Shown here: positions 31,733 to 45,251 of the stretch, piece by piece
Layout: the number at the start of each line of letters is the position of its first letter
Position numbering within the stretch: the first letter of the stretch is position 1
Assembly: GCA_020543525.1 (NCBI GenBank)
Contig: JAHYIO010000004.1
Coordinates: forward strand, 310,001-374,000
DNA length: 64,000 nt
Reading direction: 5' to 3'
DNA from: Coriolopsis trogii
Lineage: Eukaryota > Basidiomycota > Agaricomycetes > Polyporales > Polyporaceae
Translations under genes and position numbers: made by a program
The notes under the pieces: generated by a model
What the model was told of the DNA's origin: nothing
The model's input: only the letters and a program-made list of their open reading frames with translations
The model's database searches: none

Positions 31733-34700
31733 CGGGTCCTTGCGGGTTCGCTACGTGTTTTGACTGTCTTTGCATGGGTTCCCGTTGTCCCTTGTCTGGC
31801 CTGGCTCTCGTGCTCGGACACGCATAGTTTAGTATACTTATTTTGTTCGCTTTCGTTTCCGCTTCCGCTTCCGCTTTCGTTTCTGCATTGCTGCATGCCT
31901 TCACCCCCCCACCCCCCCCCCCCCCCCTACCGTCTACACCCGACCCACTTCGTTCCTCCCCGACGATTATCCCTCGCGCTCCCTCCTGACATCGCTCCAT
32001 ATTTTTGCTATTTATTTCCTTCTAGATCGCTGTATACCTAGGTTATCGGACACGCTCCGCACAGGCGCTCAGTACGTGCTTGCGCATCGGCATAGCGTAG
32101 TATGTAGTATTAGCCCCCCTCGTCTCCGCTCGGTGTATCCCTCTCGCTCTCTCGCTCTCTCGCTCTCGGGCCTGCGCTCATAGTACCTAAAACGGAATCT
32201 ACATGCGGCGCAATATACCCCAAATGGCTTTTGTGCACGCGGTCGTCGCCGGTGGGCTTCTGCAGCGCTGTAGCGCCCTGGCAGCGGGACCGACTCCGCC
32301 TCTTCTCGGCAGTGGCAGTCGGACATCCGGCAGCGGTCGGCAGTGGGCACGCTCCTGTAGTACCTCCTCTTGCGCGTCACGTACTCTTGATACTTGCTGG
32401 CTCGCGGGAGATTGCGGTGTGCACGGGGACTGAGTCTGCTGGGGCGCCGGTACTGGGGTGGACAGTCACGGTGAGGACCTGAAGGACACCGTGACGTGTG
32501 GGAGGTTCTGGGAGCTGCGAACGCCGAGAAAGTCGGGTCTGGAAGATCGCGCTGTGTGCATGGTGCGTCTCGATCAATCATAGTGAACTGATATACTTAC
32601 GGTGCGGTGCGGTGCGTAGCCCGACCGTGGGGGGGCTTCGCGAATTCGTCCGGTGGGCCCGCTGCCGCCCGAGGGACGTACTGAGGTGCGAGGAGAATCT
32701 TCATGATGACGTGAATCGGGTGGACGTGCATGGCGTCGAATGTCAGCCGTTGAGTGAACTTACCGCGGGAGTTTGGACCGCGACGCCGGCGCGGTATCGC
32801 CATCGACGGGTCGAGTACGGATGTAGAGGGTGGGGTACGGTGCGGCACCGCTCGGGCTTGCCGGACGGTATATGCCCTAGTTTGTAAGTAAATTGGGCAT
32901 GGATGGGAACATGGTTGAGCCTGGGGAGGAGGAAGGGTCGCGAGCCAGACGTTCGGGCGCGCCGCGGGAGGCTAGTGCTCTGTCCGAGTGTAGCTTGTTC
33001 GCAGACCTATTGCCACTGCTCGAGAGAGAGTCGAGAAGGCGGGTGACATCGTCGGCTCGAGCCATTGACGCGGCGCTGATTCAAAATTCGGATTCGGATT
33101 CGGATTCGGATTCGGATTTGTACATGCCCGGGCCAGGCCGCGGGAGGCTGCCAGTGGATCCACACACGCAGCCACGACGGATCGTACAACATACGTATAC
33201 TCACCGCTTGGTACTCGATCGCCTATCGTGCGCGGTACGTGGCGCGTGTACACGGTACATACATGTCCATATTCATATCCGCATCCACGTCGCGGCGCAC
33301 ACAAACCATCCGCGATTCGCGCGGTGCGCGCACCCAGGAGAGCGCACCCCCGCGGCCTGCCCCCGCGCGCCGCGTCGGAGATCCGGCGCGGGCTTCGCAG
33401 ATTCGTGGGGTGCGGCCGCGCGGAGACCAGACCGCAGACGCGCCGCTAGGAAGGTGTTCGCGTTCGGTGTGGTTGGAGTTTGGGTGCGGGTGCTGTCCGA
33501 GCCCGCCCGACGAGAGACGAGAGCTACGTTGAGAGCAGCGCGTTCGGGACGGCCCCTGCCAGTGGTATGGGTGGCATGGGCGGCCAAGGCTGGTGGGGGG
33601 GGGGCCTGAGTCGCGTTGCGGCTTCGGGATCGGGGTTCTTTCGGACTGGCCGGATCTGCTCGAGTTTCATGAGATGGGAGCTTGGGAGTTTGAGAGCGAC
33701 GGTGTGCGTGCGTGGGGAGCTGTAGTCGGGATCTGTGGCTGGTTGTGGTCGGGGAAGACGAGGTGATTGCCTTCTGTGGTCGGATGTGGTCAGCGGCGAA
33801 GGCGTCACCGCGGACGTGTGCGGTTGCGATGTCGCGTCGTACTAGGGTTAGTGCGCAGTCTCGAAGAGAGTGCTGGGCATCGAGCGGCTGCGCCGAACGT
33901 GAACCTTGAGCTTGAGCTCTAGCTCGAGCGTTTCCAGAGTCAATCCGGTCCAGCCCTCGCGCATGGGACGTAAGAGATCAGGATGATAGCTGGCTCCAGT
34001 AAACTCCCCCGCTAGGGCCGCGAGCTGTGGAAGATTCGTTTGCGGCAGCGTGCCCGCTCATTGTACATCGTGTGGCGCGAGTCGAAGTCTGGTGGGAACG
34101 GAGAGACGCCTGAGGAAGCCGGGGTTAGCGATGCTGCGAACATGGGCGCTGGACGCTGGGACGCTGGGAAAGTGTGAGCATGAGGTTTGCAGGTGTTGTG
34201 TGCGTGGTGCGAACGTGGTTGGGGGTGAATCTCTGAATGGTGCATGGTACCTCCCGTGATCGGCCGGCCGATGCATTGTTCGCCGCGAGTGGCTAGATTG
34301 CAGGACGGGATCTCGTATTCTATAGTCAGTAACTAGTCCAGAGCACTGCTCATACGATGCCGCGGGGGTCGGTCGATTGTCTGACGATCGCTGTCTCAAA
34401 GTCCTGGAATGTTCAGCAAGCACTGGACAGGTGTCTCCTCCACGTGAGATAGAGAAGCGCTACCGTTCGGCACGTCTGGCATTCAGGGTCGAGAGATGTC
34501 GTCCGACCAGAGGATACGTGGTATTGCAGAGCGTAGTGGGCTGGCGACAGTATAATCCAGACACCCAATTAACCCTGGAGATCTCCGCGCTCGTGGACAA
34601 GTTCGCATCAGAGCTGGCATATCCTGTAGAGGTACGTGAACGTCCCCCGATGGTGTGGTCAACCGGAGGCTGGCCCAGCGTCATGCACATCGTTGACATC

Positions 34701-36028
34701 CGGGCGTATCGGCGGAGGTGCATCGGGCGGAGTCGGGCGGGGAGGTGAGCACAGAAAGGAAGGCTGCGGGGGAGCCTTGTGGCACTCGCCTTTCCTAGAC
34801 GTCGACCCATACTTGCGAACGGGGGTGGCGTCGAGAGCTGGGCGTTCCGTAGTGCGCCCGGCATCGGGTGGATCCTGGTCTTGTTCTGGTTTAGGAAGTT
34901 CACGACCATCAGGGGCACATCGGGTAGAGAGAATGCCAGGATGAGGGTGTCCAGGAAGGTCGTGGCAGCTCTGGGCTCCGAACGGACGCGGTGCGCGTGC
35001 GTTCATGTGATAACCCTGACGGTAAAACTAGAGTGCGCGGTAGGGGGACCCTGAGCGGCGTCCTTCTCCCGCGATTACGGGAGGGCAGTTGTTCGGTTGT
35101 CTGAATCGTTGCCGTAGCTTTCTTCTTCCCTTAATCGGCAACCACGCGTTGGTCACACTGACCCGAGAGCGAATTGACGGTTGGGCGTGTCGCTGAGTCC
35201 ACGAGATATGAGACGTTTCCGATCGGACAAAGTGGCCACCAAAATACAACGGAGGTGTGATGGAGACCGGCAGATAGCGCATTGATGGTTAGTGACTTCC
35301 AAGTGTTGTGGAGAGAAGAAATGGAACGGGAATGTTGAGGCGTAGACGAGGTCGAGGCCAGCCGTGTGATCCGTGTCGGAATCGAGGTGAGCGAGGCCTG
35401 TATCGTGGGGCGGCATGGTTGAACCTGCGCCGAAAGAACGTTGCGACACGAGAAGTAATGTTTCGTGGCAGACGGTCCAAGGGTAGTTGTGGTTACAACA
35501 GTTCGAAGCTCATGATGGCGAAGGGGTCGGCAGAACCGTTGTGCTCTGTCGGTGTGCTGCGAGGATCGATCTCGCCGTCGTCTTCGAAGAATGACGGTGG
35601 TTGTGTGAGGAATGAGAAAGGGCAGGACGCACGAACGGCGGTCGCGTGGCTGGCGGACGCTGCATGATGCGACGCTCACATGACCGCGTCCTTGGGTCGC
35701 CTAAAGGGGGCGCGTCGTCGGGCCGTGTGCGTCTGTCCAGAGTCGGAAGCCATCGCGCGTCGTCGCTCCTTTCGTCCTCCTCTCCTCTCGCGCCCACCGT
35801 CCCGCTCGCGCCCCTCGTCGTCTCGGGGCTGTTCATCGACGTCACCGACCGTCTTCGCGTGCTGTTTGCTGTGTCAATTCATGCCTGGATCGACAAGCTT
35901 CAATATCTAGCACCGCCCACTCGATTAGGCTTCTCCGCCCCCGCCGTATCCCCAACTCCCCGAGCGCTGGCCAACACCGCCATTGACCACCTCCACACCG
36001 TTCCTCACAGCCAACTCGCCAGTCACAC
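31733..36028. other. 4.3 kb gene-poor region with simple repeats
   Basis: Contains a C-rich tract (31903-31927), a (CTCTCG)n tract (32141-32168) and (ATTCGG)n (33086-33118). ORFs on both strands are Arg/Ser/Pro-rich and show no domain. Promoter of the TTC39-like gene at its right end has no clear TATA. Confidence 0.45.
33086..33118. repeat. hexanucleotide microsatellite (ATTCGG)n
   Basis: Five and a half uninterrupted units. Confidence 0.85.
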
Positions 36029-39000
36029 ATGGCGACCGACGTCAAGACAGAACCCAAGCCTCAACTCTGGCGCACCCCACCGCCCCCTTTCCCCGCTGGG
36101 CCATATGTCCCGGACAAGGCCCTCGCCGGAGACATCGCCGGCGTGACATACGCTCTCCATATCTTTATTGCCTCGCACATGCACGAGTCCGAGGAGTACT
36201 GTAGGCAATACGATCCAAACCTGTGAGTTGCCTATCTCTCCACTTCAAACTGTCGCCCAACGACGTGCAGGGAACGACTCTACGTCGCCACCGGTTTTGG
36301 CCTCATTCAGTGCGTAAAGGGGCTCATGTCCTTTGAAGACGAGGCGAGTGATTAATCCGTGCGCTTCCCCTCCACGTGTCAGTAATCGCTCGTTCGCCCC
36401 CGCTAGGACCTCGTCGATGCCATCGCCCACGTCCGGCACGGGAACTCCATCGCGAGTCAGCACAGGAAACGCGCGGCTTCTCTGCCCACTCGTCTGGCCG
36501 GGTTCGTGCTGGGATCCCTCAGCACCACCGGTGTGGGCTTCATCAAGAGCATGTCTCCCGTGGAGCGTCATGCCGAGCTCGTCTATGCAGAGAGCCTGTT
36601 CGAGAAAGTGAGTAGGCCTGTCCGCCTTGTCTGCTTGCCTTCCTTCTTTGCCTCCATGCCACGCCCCATGCGGTTCCGCCCACTCAATCGAGCGGGTCCG
36701 CTTCGTCCGCTTCCCTGCCCACGCGCGTTCGCGGGCTTTCAGTCCGCTCAGCCCGCTAGTTTCGTCAGACTTCCAGAGCGGGTCCGCTCGAAGGGTGTTC
36801 ATCACTCGCTGCCGCCCTGTTCCGCCCGTAATGTCCCTGGACCTCGGTGGATATATTGCGTGAACGTCTGCCGATGATACAGGCTTGACAGACTGTCGGC
36901 GCTCTAGGACGGGGTTGCTTCTTGTGTTCCGGGCAGAATTTGGGCAGAGGACTTGTGGGAGAGTTGCCCTGGAGATTGGATTCAAACATAGCTATGGGCG
37001 CCCGAGCATATGTCTTGATGAGAGAAGGCTACCGCTCTGGCCGCAGCATTGCCCTCGATCGCCTTCGGTCCGCGCGCACCCAACCTTCTGTGGTTTGGTG
37101 CGGGCGAACGGATGAACTGCCGTCCCTTCACGTCTGGGAAAGCGAAAGAGCTTGTACCTGGCACGTACGGACATATCAAAACCGCGGGGCCCCATTGACA
37201 TTCTGTTGTTGACGAGCAGCCCAGAAGCTGCGCACGGTGGCAGCTGGTGAGATACCACCAGGACTTGCATGGAACTGGATTCTTGGAGTTTAATGACCGA
37301 TCGTTCGGGATACGTGCTCTCTGCCTGCATGGTACGGCTGCAGATTGCGCAGTGCTACTGCAATACAAGAGCATGACATCAGTCTTCGCGAAAATTGTGA
37401 TGCATAGCATCTGAACCATATAAGCTGTGGATATTCATTATGGAGCACAGCCCGGCCTGGCTCTCCTCACGCTTAGCCACAGCTTACGTTGGTCCGAAAA
37501 AGGTCATCGATTGAGTTTTGATGGGTTTGATTCATGCATGGTTATCGACCCCACCAGCTGGACGTGGATTTGGACGGATGTTGGCAGTGCGTCAGAAAGT
37601 CTGATGATTGTGCTCCATTGTGCGAACGCAATGTCACTCCAACGTTTCAGCTTGTACATTGCCTGAGCTACAGTGTCGTGGGTCTTGCAGCTGCCGTACT
37701 CCCACCCAATATGGCAAGTCCCGAACCCTTCGACTTGGAGCTTCCAGACATTAGAAGCTCCAGGCGAAGTGGTATCTGACGGCCGCTATCATTCCTCGAC
37801 GAGAACTCGTGTGGAGAATACGCTCTTTCTCCGCTCAATCTCAGCTCTCTCGGCTCGGCTATCTGCTTTGGCTATGCGAGACATCATGGCTCTAGCAGCT
37901 TGACTTGCTGAATGCAGGTTTCTCCTTGTCCTGGCGGGGGTCGGTTTGAATATCATATGATCTTCGACTTCTTGATGGTCTGTGGCTTCGTCCGAGATGC
38001 ATCATCACCGTCTGATAGTCTTGCTATTACGCATCGCGTTCGTGGCAAGGTCCGTGTTGGGCAACCCACACGATGACAGATACGGGCACACTTGCATCTT
38101 TCATTCTTCCCTCCCCACCAAGTTGCCTTTTCCGCTTTCGTGATTCTGATGCAGTTTCCCTCGCAGGCACTACTCGGGATCGTCTACTCTGGCGACTGGC
38201 TCGCGTTCATCAAGGAGGCGTGAGTGTCCTTGCCCAACGTCCATGCATGTCACACCAGTCTCGTCTCGCTCAGACCGCGCTCCGGCTCACGCACACACAA
38301 CCCCGTTTCAGGTTGAACATGCGGACCACGATCAACATCTACCGCCAGCTCGGCAAGTACCTCGAGACCGTCGACGCCGAAGCCCAGGCGAAGGGGCTGG
38401 GACCCGAGGACGCGTCCGTCGACGCACACTTTCGTTCTGGGGTCTACCTGGGCGTCGGGCTGTCGAATCTGATCCTGTCGCTCATGCCGGCGAGGCTGTT
38501 GACGATCGTGGAGCTGTTTGGGTACAAGGGCGACAGACAGGCCGGGCTGGCGTATTTGCAGAAGGCGGGCGGATGGACGAAGGAATCTGATGTGCCCTCG
38601 ATCGGACTCGGTGCGTTCCATGCGTCATTTCTTGTCGTTGTGTCATTCGTGATTCGTCGTCTGTGATTTGTGATTTGTCCCGTTCGTCCTTTTCGCTCTG
38701 CTCCTCCCCCCGCTTTGTTCGCGCGAGGGGAGTGGACGATCAACATTTACATTTGCGATCAAGGGACGAGCGACGAAGATGCTGATACGACTCGCTCCAT
38801 CTGCTTTGCGAACAGAACAGGAAGGCGTGCGGCGCAGCATCTGCGACATGGCGCTGCTCATCTTCCATCTCGTCCTGTCGAGCTTCACGTTTGAGGGCGT
38901 GGACATTCGCATGGCGCAGAAGATCCTCGACTATCACATCCAGCGTTACCCCAATGGTGAGCACGCAATTCTGCTGTGTCGCGTCATCCGTTCTCGCTGT

Positions 39001-41416
39001 GGTGTCCGCTCGCGTCGGCGACTCGCTTCGATCTCACATCGTTGTTGTGGCGGGGGCACGGTTTACGTTCCTCGCACTTCATGACAGGCGTATGAGAGAC
39101 ACGTGTCGCAGACTCCTCCCAGCAAACTCAACGCCGTGCGCGCGGCTCCGCTGTCTCGTTCCATGCTTTGCATGAACTAACTCCGCGATGGCTGCCGTCA
39201 ACGGCAGCATCCTATACGCAAGCCGCTGCCACAACCCACATGCTCACACACGTTCTTCTCTCTCTTCTGCAGGGGTGTTCTTCCTGTTCGGCCAGGGCCG
39301 CCTCCACCTCTGCCGGAGCCAGCCGGCAGCGGCGCTGGGGTACTACCAGAAGGCGCTCGAGGCCCAGAACCAGTACCGGAACCTGCACCACATCTCGTTC
39401 TGGGAGATGGCGATCGCGAACCTGGCGTTGTGGGACATACCCGCGAGCTTGGAACGGTGGCGGACGCTCGCTGCGGAGGCTACGGTGCGTCACCCTCTAC
39501 GCTGGCTCTGATTCTGATCGTGTGGGTCTCGACTGTCGTTCGTTCATACTTTCTTGGGGGTGACTCGTGTTCCTTTTGTGAGCGAGGCTGTGGCTGATGT
39601 CGGTCGCTGTTGGTCGAGGAGCGATGGCGGGTGGGAGATTCATCCGACCATTCGCTAAAGGTTGCAGAGACTAGAAGGGGTCCGCCACCGGCGATTGCGG
39701 TGGCGAGCAGCTGGAAATACGTTCAAGGACGTACGAAAGGATGTATGGATGCCTATTGGGGTTGTCTCGTGGCATTTGCTCCCGGCGCGAACGAAGACAC
39801 TCGCCATGTGTCTGGGCCGCGCCGATGCGTCTTTCCGAACCCTGTCCCTTGTACTCCCAAGGAGACGCCATGCTCACATGTGAATTCCCTTGATAGTGGT
39901 CCAAGGCCACGTACACGTACGGTATGGCCGTATGTCTCCTGCAGATCGGAGGGGAGAAGCAGGAGCAGGAGCTCTCGGAGCTCATGGAGAAGGTTCCCGC
40001 GCTTCGCCAGAGGATCGCGGGCAAGTCGATACCCCTTGAGGTACGTGCCGTGCCGTCTTGTACATGGTTGACGCGCTCTGACGGTCTCTTCGAATTTTTT
40101 TTCTTGACTGACACTGCGCGACCCTGCGTACGACATGGTGCCTTCCGACGCCGATGTCTCTTCCGTCTCGCGTTCGTCTACCTTCTATCTTCTGCTCGTC
40201 CTTACCCCACGCGGCGCTGCATCGACTCTTATCGGTCCACTATCCACCACGCTGTTGGTTGGAACCACCTGACGCTCGTGCCACCGTTCACCCGAACCCG
40301 TGAATCCATCTTCTCCTGCGCTCCTCACGGGCTTCTCTCGTTGCCCTGGCGTCATGGCGGTTCCACTGACCTTGTACTTCGTCTTCCACTTCCTCGCTAT
40401 CTGTACCCTCCGCCGCCCGCACTCCAATCCGTTCTCTACGTTCTCCATATCACCTCGCGCGGGGCGCCCAGAAATTTGTAGCGCGCAAGGCGCGAAAGTT
40501 CAAGCAGCAGGGCGGGCGGCTCGCGCTGGCTGCGCTCGAGTTCTCGTACCTCTTTCTGGGCATCGAGCACGCGCCCCGGAGCGTGATCACGAGCCGCATG
40601 CTGCCGCTCGTCGAGGAGCAGCTGGCAGCGATCCTGAAGCACGCGGACGACCCGCGCGCGTACGGCTCTGGGGGCGGAGCCGCTGCTCGAGGGCAGGGCC
40701 AAGCACAAGGTCAAGGTCAAGGCGCGGAGGACGAGTATTGGGACGACCTGGCGCTCGCGCGGTTCTTGAAGGGTATCTGTCTGCGATACGTGGCGTATCC
40801 GGACCCGGAAGCGGTCCTGGAGGATGCCGAGGAACGGGCGGTGGAGGAGGAGCGCGAACGGGCGGGGAAGGGCGCGAAGGAGTGCTTTGAGGCCGTCTTC
40901 CGGGACGGGTCGAAGGTGGTGTATGACCATTATTTGGTCTACTTTTCGCGTGAGTGCGGCTTGTGGCGAACGGCCGTGCTATTTGTCTTTCTCTCCCCTT
41001 TGGTGACTGACGTTCTTGATGCCTGTCTTTGGTAGACTTTGAGTACGCGCGGCTGTTGGCGTGCCAGGGCGACAAGGATGGAGCGCGGACGCACCTCGAG
41101 ATGGTGCTCTCCGGTAGGTTTTCTCCCCGGGATTTTTGGCGTTTGCTATACTGACTCTCGGGGGCTCTGCTTCTAGGAAAACCGCTAGAGGTCGCTCCGG
41201 GTTCACGCAAGGTAGGTGTAGCTGTTCTCCTAACGCTGGATACCTGCTCACCTTGCGCTTTCCCTTGCGTCGCACAGGGAAAGTTCAGTATGGAGGTACG
41301 TCGGTATCTTTATCTCGCCGAATTTCCACGGCTGACGTGGCTGTATCTGCAAGAACGGACTTCACGTGCGGACGCACGCGGCCCTAGAAGCCCTCGACCG
41401 CAACCGCCGTCTCTGA
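36029..41416 (+). CDS. TTC39/Iml2-family tetratricopeptide protein
   Basis: Thirteen exons: 36029-36222, 36271-36343, 36407-36607, 38167-38219, 38312-38610, 38816-38956, 39273-39484, 39897-40040, 40472-40949, 41036-41113, 41177-41211, 41278-41295, 41354-41416; 662 aa. Family landmarks: AELVYAESLFEK followed by ALLGIVYSGDWLAFIKEALN, the hydrophobic GVYLGVGLSNLILSLMPAR, FFLFGQGRLHLCRSQPAAAL (TPR-like helices) and the late KVVYDHYLVYFSHFEYARLL. Yeast Iml2 helps clear lipid-droplet-linked protein inclusions; animal TTC39 proteins are poorly known. Exon 9 holds a Gly/Gln-rich insert (GQGQAQGQGQG). Intron 2 uses a GC donor (GAG|GCGAGT); intron 3 is 1,559 nt, and four others are 205-431 nt, unlike the 50-60 nt norm. 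Confidence 0.9.
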
Positions 41417-41839
41417 ACATACGACATATCGGGACGTAGACGGTGCAGTACACGACCTGGTCTCCCCTAGACGGACGATCTACCGAGTATATAGTCTGAT
41501 ATGAGATAGTACGATCTCATGCTCATCTCTGACAAGTCTGAGTTATTGATGTATCGTATACCCATCCCTGTAACGGTTTCCTCCTGTTCGACTGCCCGCT
41601 GAGGCTGTAATGTATCACTGTGCTCTATATGGAGGATCAACCTGTCCCGTGTTTGCATGAGAGCTCTTATTGCAGCGTCGACTAGGAGACTCTACTCAGC
41701 TCTAAAGTGACGACACAACCAAGGGATGGTGTTTCAGCGAGCCTCATGCGAACTGTGCATCGGATGGACATTGTACTACAGCGTAGATACTAGACTCCAG
41801 ACTTTATGACAAGTCAAGTTCCGCGGCTGCGTTGGTCCG
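41417..41839. other. intergenic, convergent 3' regions
   Basis: AT-rich spacer; nothing recognised. Confidence 0.6.
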
Positions 41840-43032
41840 TTACAGCTGAGCCCCTCCGTAGCTCGGCTTCACCCATTTCATCCATTTATCCCAGGCCCAG
41901 TTCGGCGTCGGCGGGTAGTGGAGGAATGCTGGTAGGTCCTTGTTGATCTCCCCTGGACTCCGATCGCCAACGACGACCTGCATGTTCCCACCCTCATGGC
42001 CATCGTCGGCGACAGGCACCTCGCTGGGTTTGTGACTCAAAGTGATGTTCACCTCAGCAGGTGTGAAGTACCGCATTGCCGCCTTCACTATGCGACGACG
42101 AATATGAGCAGATATTACAGGGATCAGAATCAGATATACTCACGCGTCTGTACTTGCTCAAAAAGGTTCCTACTCGCCGGTAGACGTTGGAAGTTATCCC
42201 AGTGATCCAAGTGTTGAGTCCTCGGGCTGGAGACGCATTGGAACACGAGTTCGCGATGTCCATCATGGGCGAAGGGCTCCAAAAGAGTGAGGAACGCGCA
42301 AGTTTGGTTTACGTCCCCTGAGTGGGAGTAGAAGTGCAACCAGTCGATTCCCGCCCACCCGGAATGGAGCACCACATGCTGCGCTTGCCAGACTAGAAGC
42401 TCGGGAAGCGACTGGCAGTTGACGAAGGAAAGCCGTTTGAGAGACTTCTCTTTGATCACAGTCCCCAGCTTTTGGAGAGCATTCTCGTCGAACCAACATC
42501 CCTCGAAAACAATGTAGGCACAGTCCCTCGCGGCCGTTGTGTGAAACGACTGCATGAGCCATAACAGCACGAGAATGTTGCGTTCTCTCCAGTCGACGTC
42601 AGTGAGGTAGATTGTATGGAGACGTAGGTTACTAGGACCGAGGTCTCGACCATGGGCCAATATCGCATGCGTGAGGTTGATGGGCTGCATGTCCGAGGGG
42701 CTTTTCGGGGTGAAGTTCCAGAAGGCAAAGGTGAGCCGGCCTTCGTTCCTGTCCTCTCCTTCCTCGGACTCAGCGCGGAGCTCACGAATGACCGGGCGCT
42801 GCCCGTATTCGATGTGACTCAACGCGTGGATTTGTGTAATCATCACGGCCATTGCTAGTACCAAGCTGGGGAAGCCGCTATCTTGTGCGACCATGGCTTC
42901 CCTGTTGAGACACTTCTTGATGACATACGACGGGAAGGACGAATCGCCACTGTGAGATTCGGGTATGAGAACATAGCGGATCTCATATTGAGTAGCTGTG
43001 GTAGCCAGAGCATCTATAACGGAACCACTCAT
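41840..43032 (-). CDS. hypothetical protein, possibly F-box/LRR-derived
   Basis: Two exons, 43032-42144 and 42087-41840, joined by a 56 nt GT-AG intron in phase; 378 aa. No signal peptide or membrane helix. The middle alternates short strands and helices with Leu-rich spacing (LGPSNLRLHTIYLTDVDW, and KSLKRLSFVNCQSLPELLVW), which resembles the LRR part of basidiomycete F-box proteins, but no F-box precedes it and I would not assign the family. The C-terminal exon has a conserved-looking WAWDKWMKWVKP. The long first exon with clean phase and sensible composition supports a real gene. Confidence 0.7.
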
Positions 43033-43402
43033 CGCAAAGTTGAGGATCGAATAAACTTGCGGTGATATATAGCGTTGGACTTGCAGGCGAGATACAGATG
43101 CTCCGAGTCAGCGTTGTGTGGATTGCGGCCAGGGCTGAGGAGTGGCGAAGTGAAAGGATCTGCCTCCCGATGCGAGAATAAATAGGAGACAGGGTCGGCC
43201 AGCATCACCGGCGTTATCAAGGCATGTTACAGGCTTAAGCATCCTTTGCGCCTCACGACAAAGCTGGGGTCTGGAAAAGAGCTGCACGTGACTCGCGTGT
43301 GGTCGTCCATTGTTAGTAGCTCACGGGCCACCCACCTCTACCCTTACCACCGCATCTCTAACCTTTAGTAGCACTGAACACTTTCAACATATCGACTCGA
43401 CA

Positions 43403-44977
43403 ATGTATGCCACATACAACTCACCACGACCTTTGACCCCCATAGAGCCCCGTAGAACGCCGCCAACAGCCAAGCAAAGAGTGAGTACTTACCTAACCAC
43501 ATCCGAGACCGCTTGGTCTTTGGCCGCTCTGAAGTGCCCAAGAGTTTACACTGCATTCCAAACCTACTTTGAGCGTGACGACACCCATCTAACAAATGCT
43601 ATTAGCCTAACCAGAGACTTGCCGGAACACACACCGACTGTCACTGCCTCGCAGATACGCGCTGCCAGCTTGCTCTCGCGTTCCAACAGGCTCGAGATTA
43701 CTGGAAAAGCAATCCAAACTCTACGGCAAGTGCCATTTGTGGTGTCCTATCTGTCAATCACGCTAACGCGTGTATCACGCCACAGAAACACGCACCAAAC
43801 GAGATACACCAGGTGAGTGTATGGTTATGCACAGCAGCACAACATAATGCGCTCACATCGTCTTAGTCGATTGAGCAATGGCTTGTCCAGAAGAACCTGC
43901 TTGACCGACAACCAGTCCTAAGTTTCGAGGTGAGCTGCCACGGGGACTCTTTGTCAACGATTAGTCAACGGCCATCCACCAAGGCCAATGCAGAGCCCTC
44001 CGTACCTGCCAATGAACAGCCTGAGAGCGGAGAATCACGGAGCATCGCAAGGTTGCCCAAGCTTCGCTCCCTGCACAAGTTGCGCCGCCTCAGCCTTCCT
44101 ACAAGTGCCAATTCGGAGCAACGACCAGAGCTAGCACGCAGACGGACAATCACCGGGTTGCTGTTTCATGAGGCGCCGCCGAGTACAAAGGCCGGCTCAC
44201 CGTCCCAAAAGTCGCCCAAGCGTAAATGGAAAGGTTTCACCGGGGCATTGAGATTGCCAGTAGGGAAGGTGAGTGGTACCACCACCGCCTCGAACAAGTA
44301 CCTGAACTGATGTGTGCGTGGCAGAGAAAATCAGAAACTGAGCGCACAAGTCAGGAGGGAATTTTATCAGCAATGCGCCCCGCCCGTTTGGACGCCCATT
44401 CACTCGAGAAGGATGATGGAGGAGAGGCGAGCAGCGTATCTACGCCTGATGAAACGAGCTCAGTATCCCCAACCGAGTCGACAACATCAACACTAGGACT
44501 CACAATTGAGCCAGCGAGCGGTTGGACACCCGAAGTCGAACCATCTTCTCGATTGTGCGACAGTCCTTCCTCGCTGCCGGAGCAGCTAGACTCTGTGAGC
44601 ATTGCGCGCCCCACGTCCACGACGCGCGCTGTACTGACGAATTGTTTACTTGGACACAGGACGGCGTGTTGGTGAACCCGGCGTACCGCGCGCTTGCGCC
44701 CATGCTCCATGAGCTCGAGGCGATCACCGAGAATCCGAAAAGGCAAGCAATATCTGAGCAGTTCCACGACGAAGGATATGCGCAGTTTTGGGAGACATTT
44801 GCGCAGCTCTCGCCCAAGGAGGTCCTCTATGCCGTCTACGCCATTCGCGATGGCGCCCTCGATGTCCAGTTCGAGCCCAGGCCCGAGTACCACTGTCCGG
44901 CCGCGCTGTTCTTCTGTGCGATGTGGGCGATCGTCGCCACCGTCTTGTGTGTATACTTGTACTCGCGATCACCGTAG
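43403..44977 (+). CDS. unknown protein with a C-terminal membrane anchor
   Basis: Model: exons 43403-43729, 43786-43812, 43867-43929, 43984-44268, 44325-44594, 44660-44977; 429 aa. An N-terminal helical region (about 1-140; QIRAASLLSRSNRLEITGKA, ...SIEQWLVQKNLLDRQPV) is followed by a basic Ser/Pro-rich linker, an acidic Ser/Thr-rich stretch (SVSTPDETSSVSPTESTTS), a second helical domain (NPAYRALAPMLHELEAITEN ... EVLYAVYAIRDGAL) and one membrane segment AALFFCAMWAIVATVLCVYL just before the end. A single hydrophobic helix at the extreme C-terminus suggests a tail-anchored protein facing the cytosol. A GTGAGT at 43481 could remove 54 in-frame nt; I left it in. Family not recognised. Confidence 0.68.
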
Positions 44978-45251
44978 CGCTCCTGCTGGCCCTCTAAGCC
45001 GTTTGTACTGTGTATGCGCATACAGTCAGTAATGCCAGACGATGCGATGCAACTTCTCCCACACACTCACCTAGACTACGTGCGATGTACGCATGTCTTC
45101 CCACGTCAGCCAACAAAGGAGAGAAGAGGTCACAATATACATTGGTACAATCCAGAACAAGCGTCCAGACATCGTCCGGGAAATCATCAAGGTCATACAA
45201 ACAACAGCTGAGTGTACATACACAGGAACAAGGGACTGCGATTGGCGGTGC

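Noticed and set aside
31903..31927. C-rich tract as a possible G-quadruplex regulator
   Set aside because: A single homopolymer run after a stop codon with no repeated G-run spacing on the other strand; no support beyond composition.
43481..43534. A 54 nt GTGAGT...AG segment that could be an intron in the tail-anchored protein gene
   Set aside because: It is in frame without a stop, the acceptor lacks a pyrimidine tract, and the encoded residues look protein-like; left as coding.
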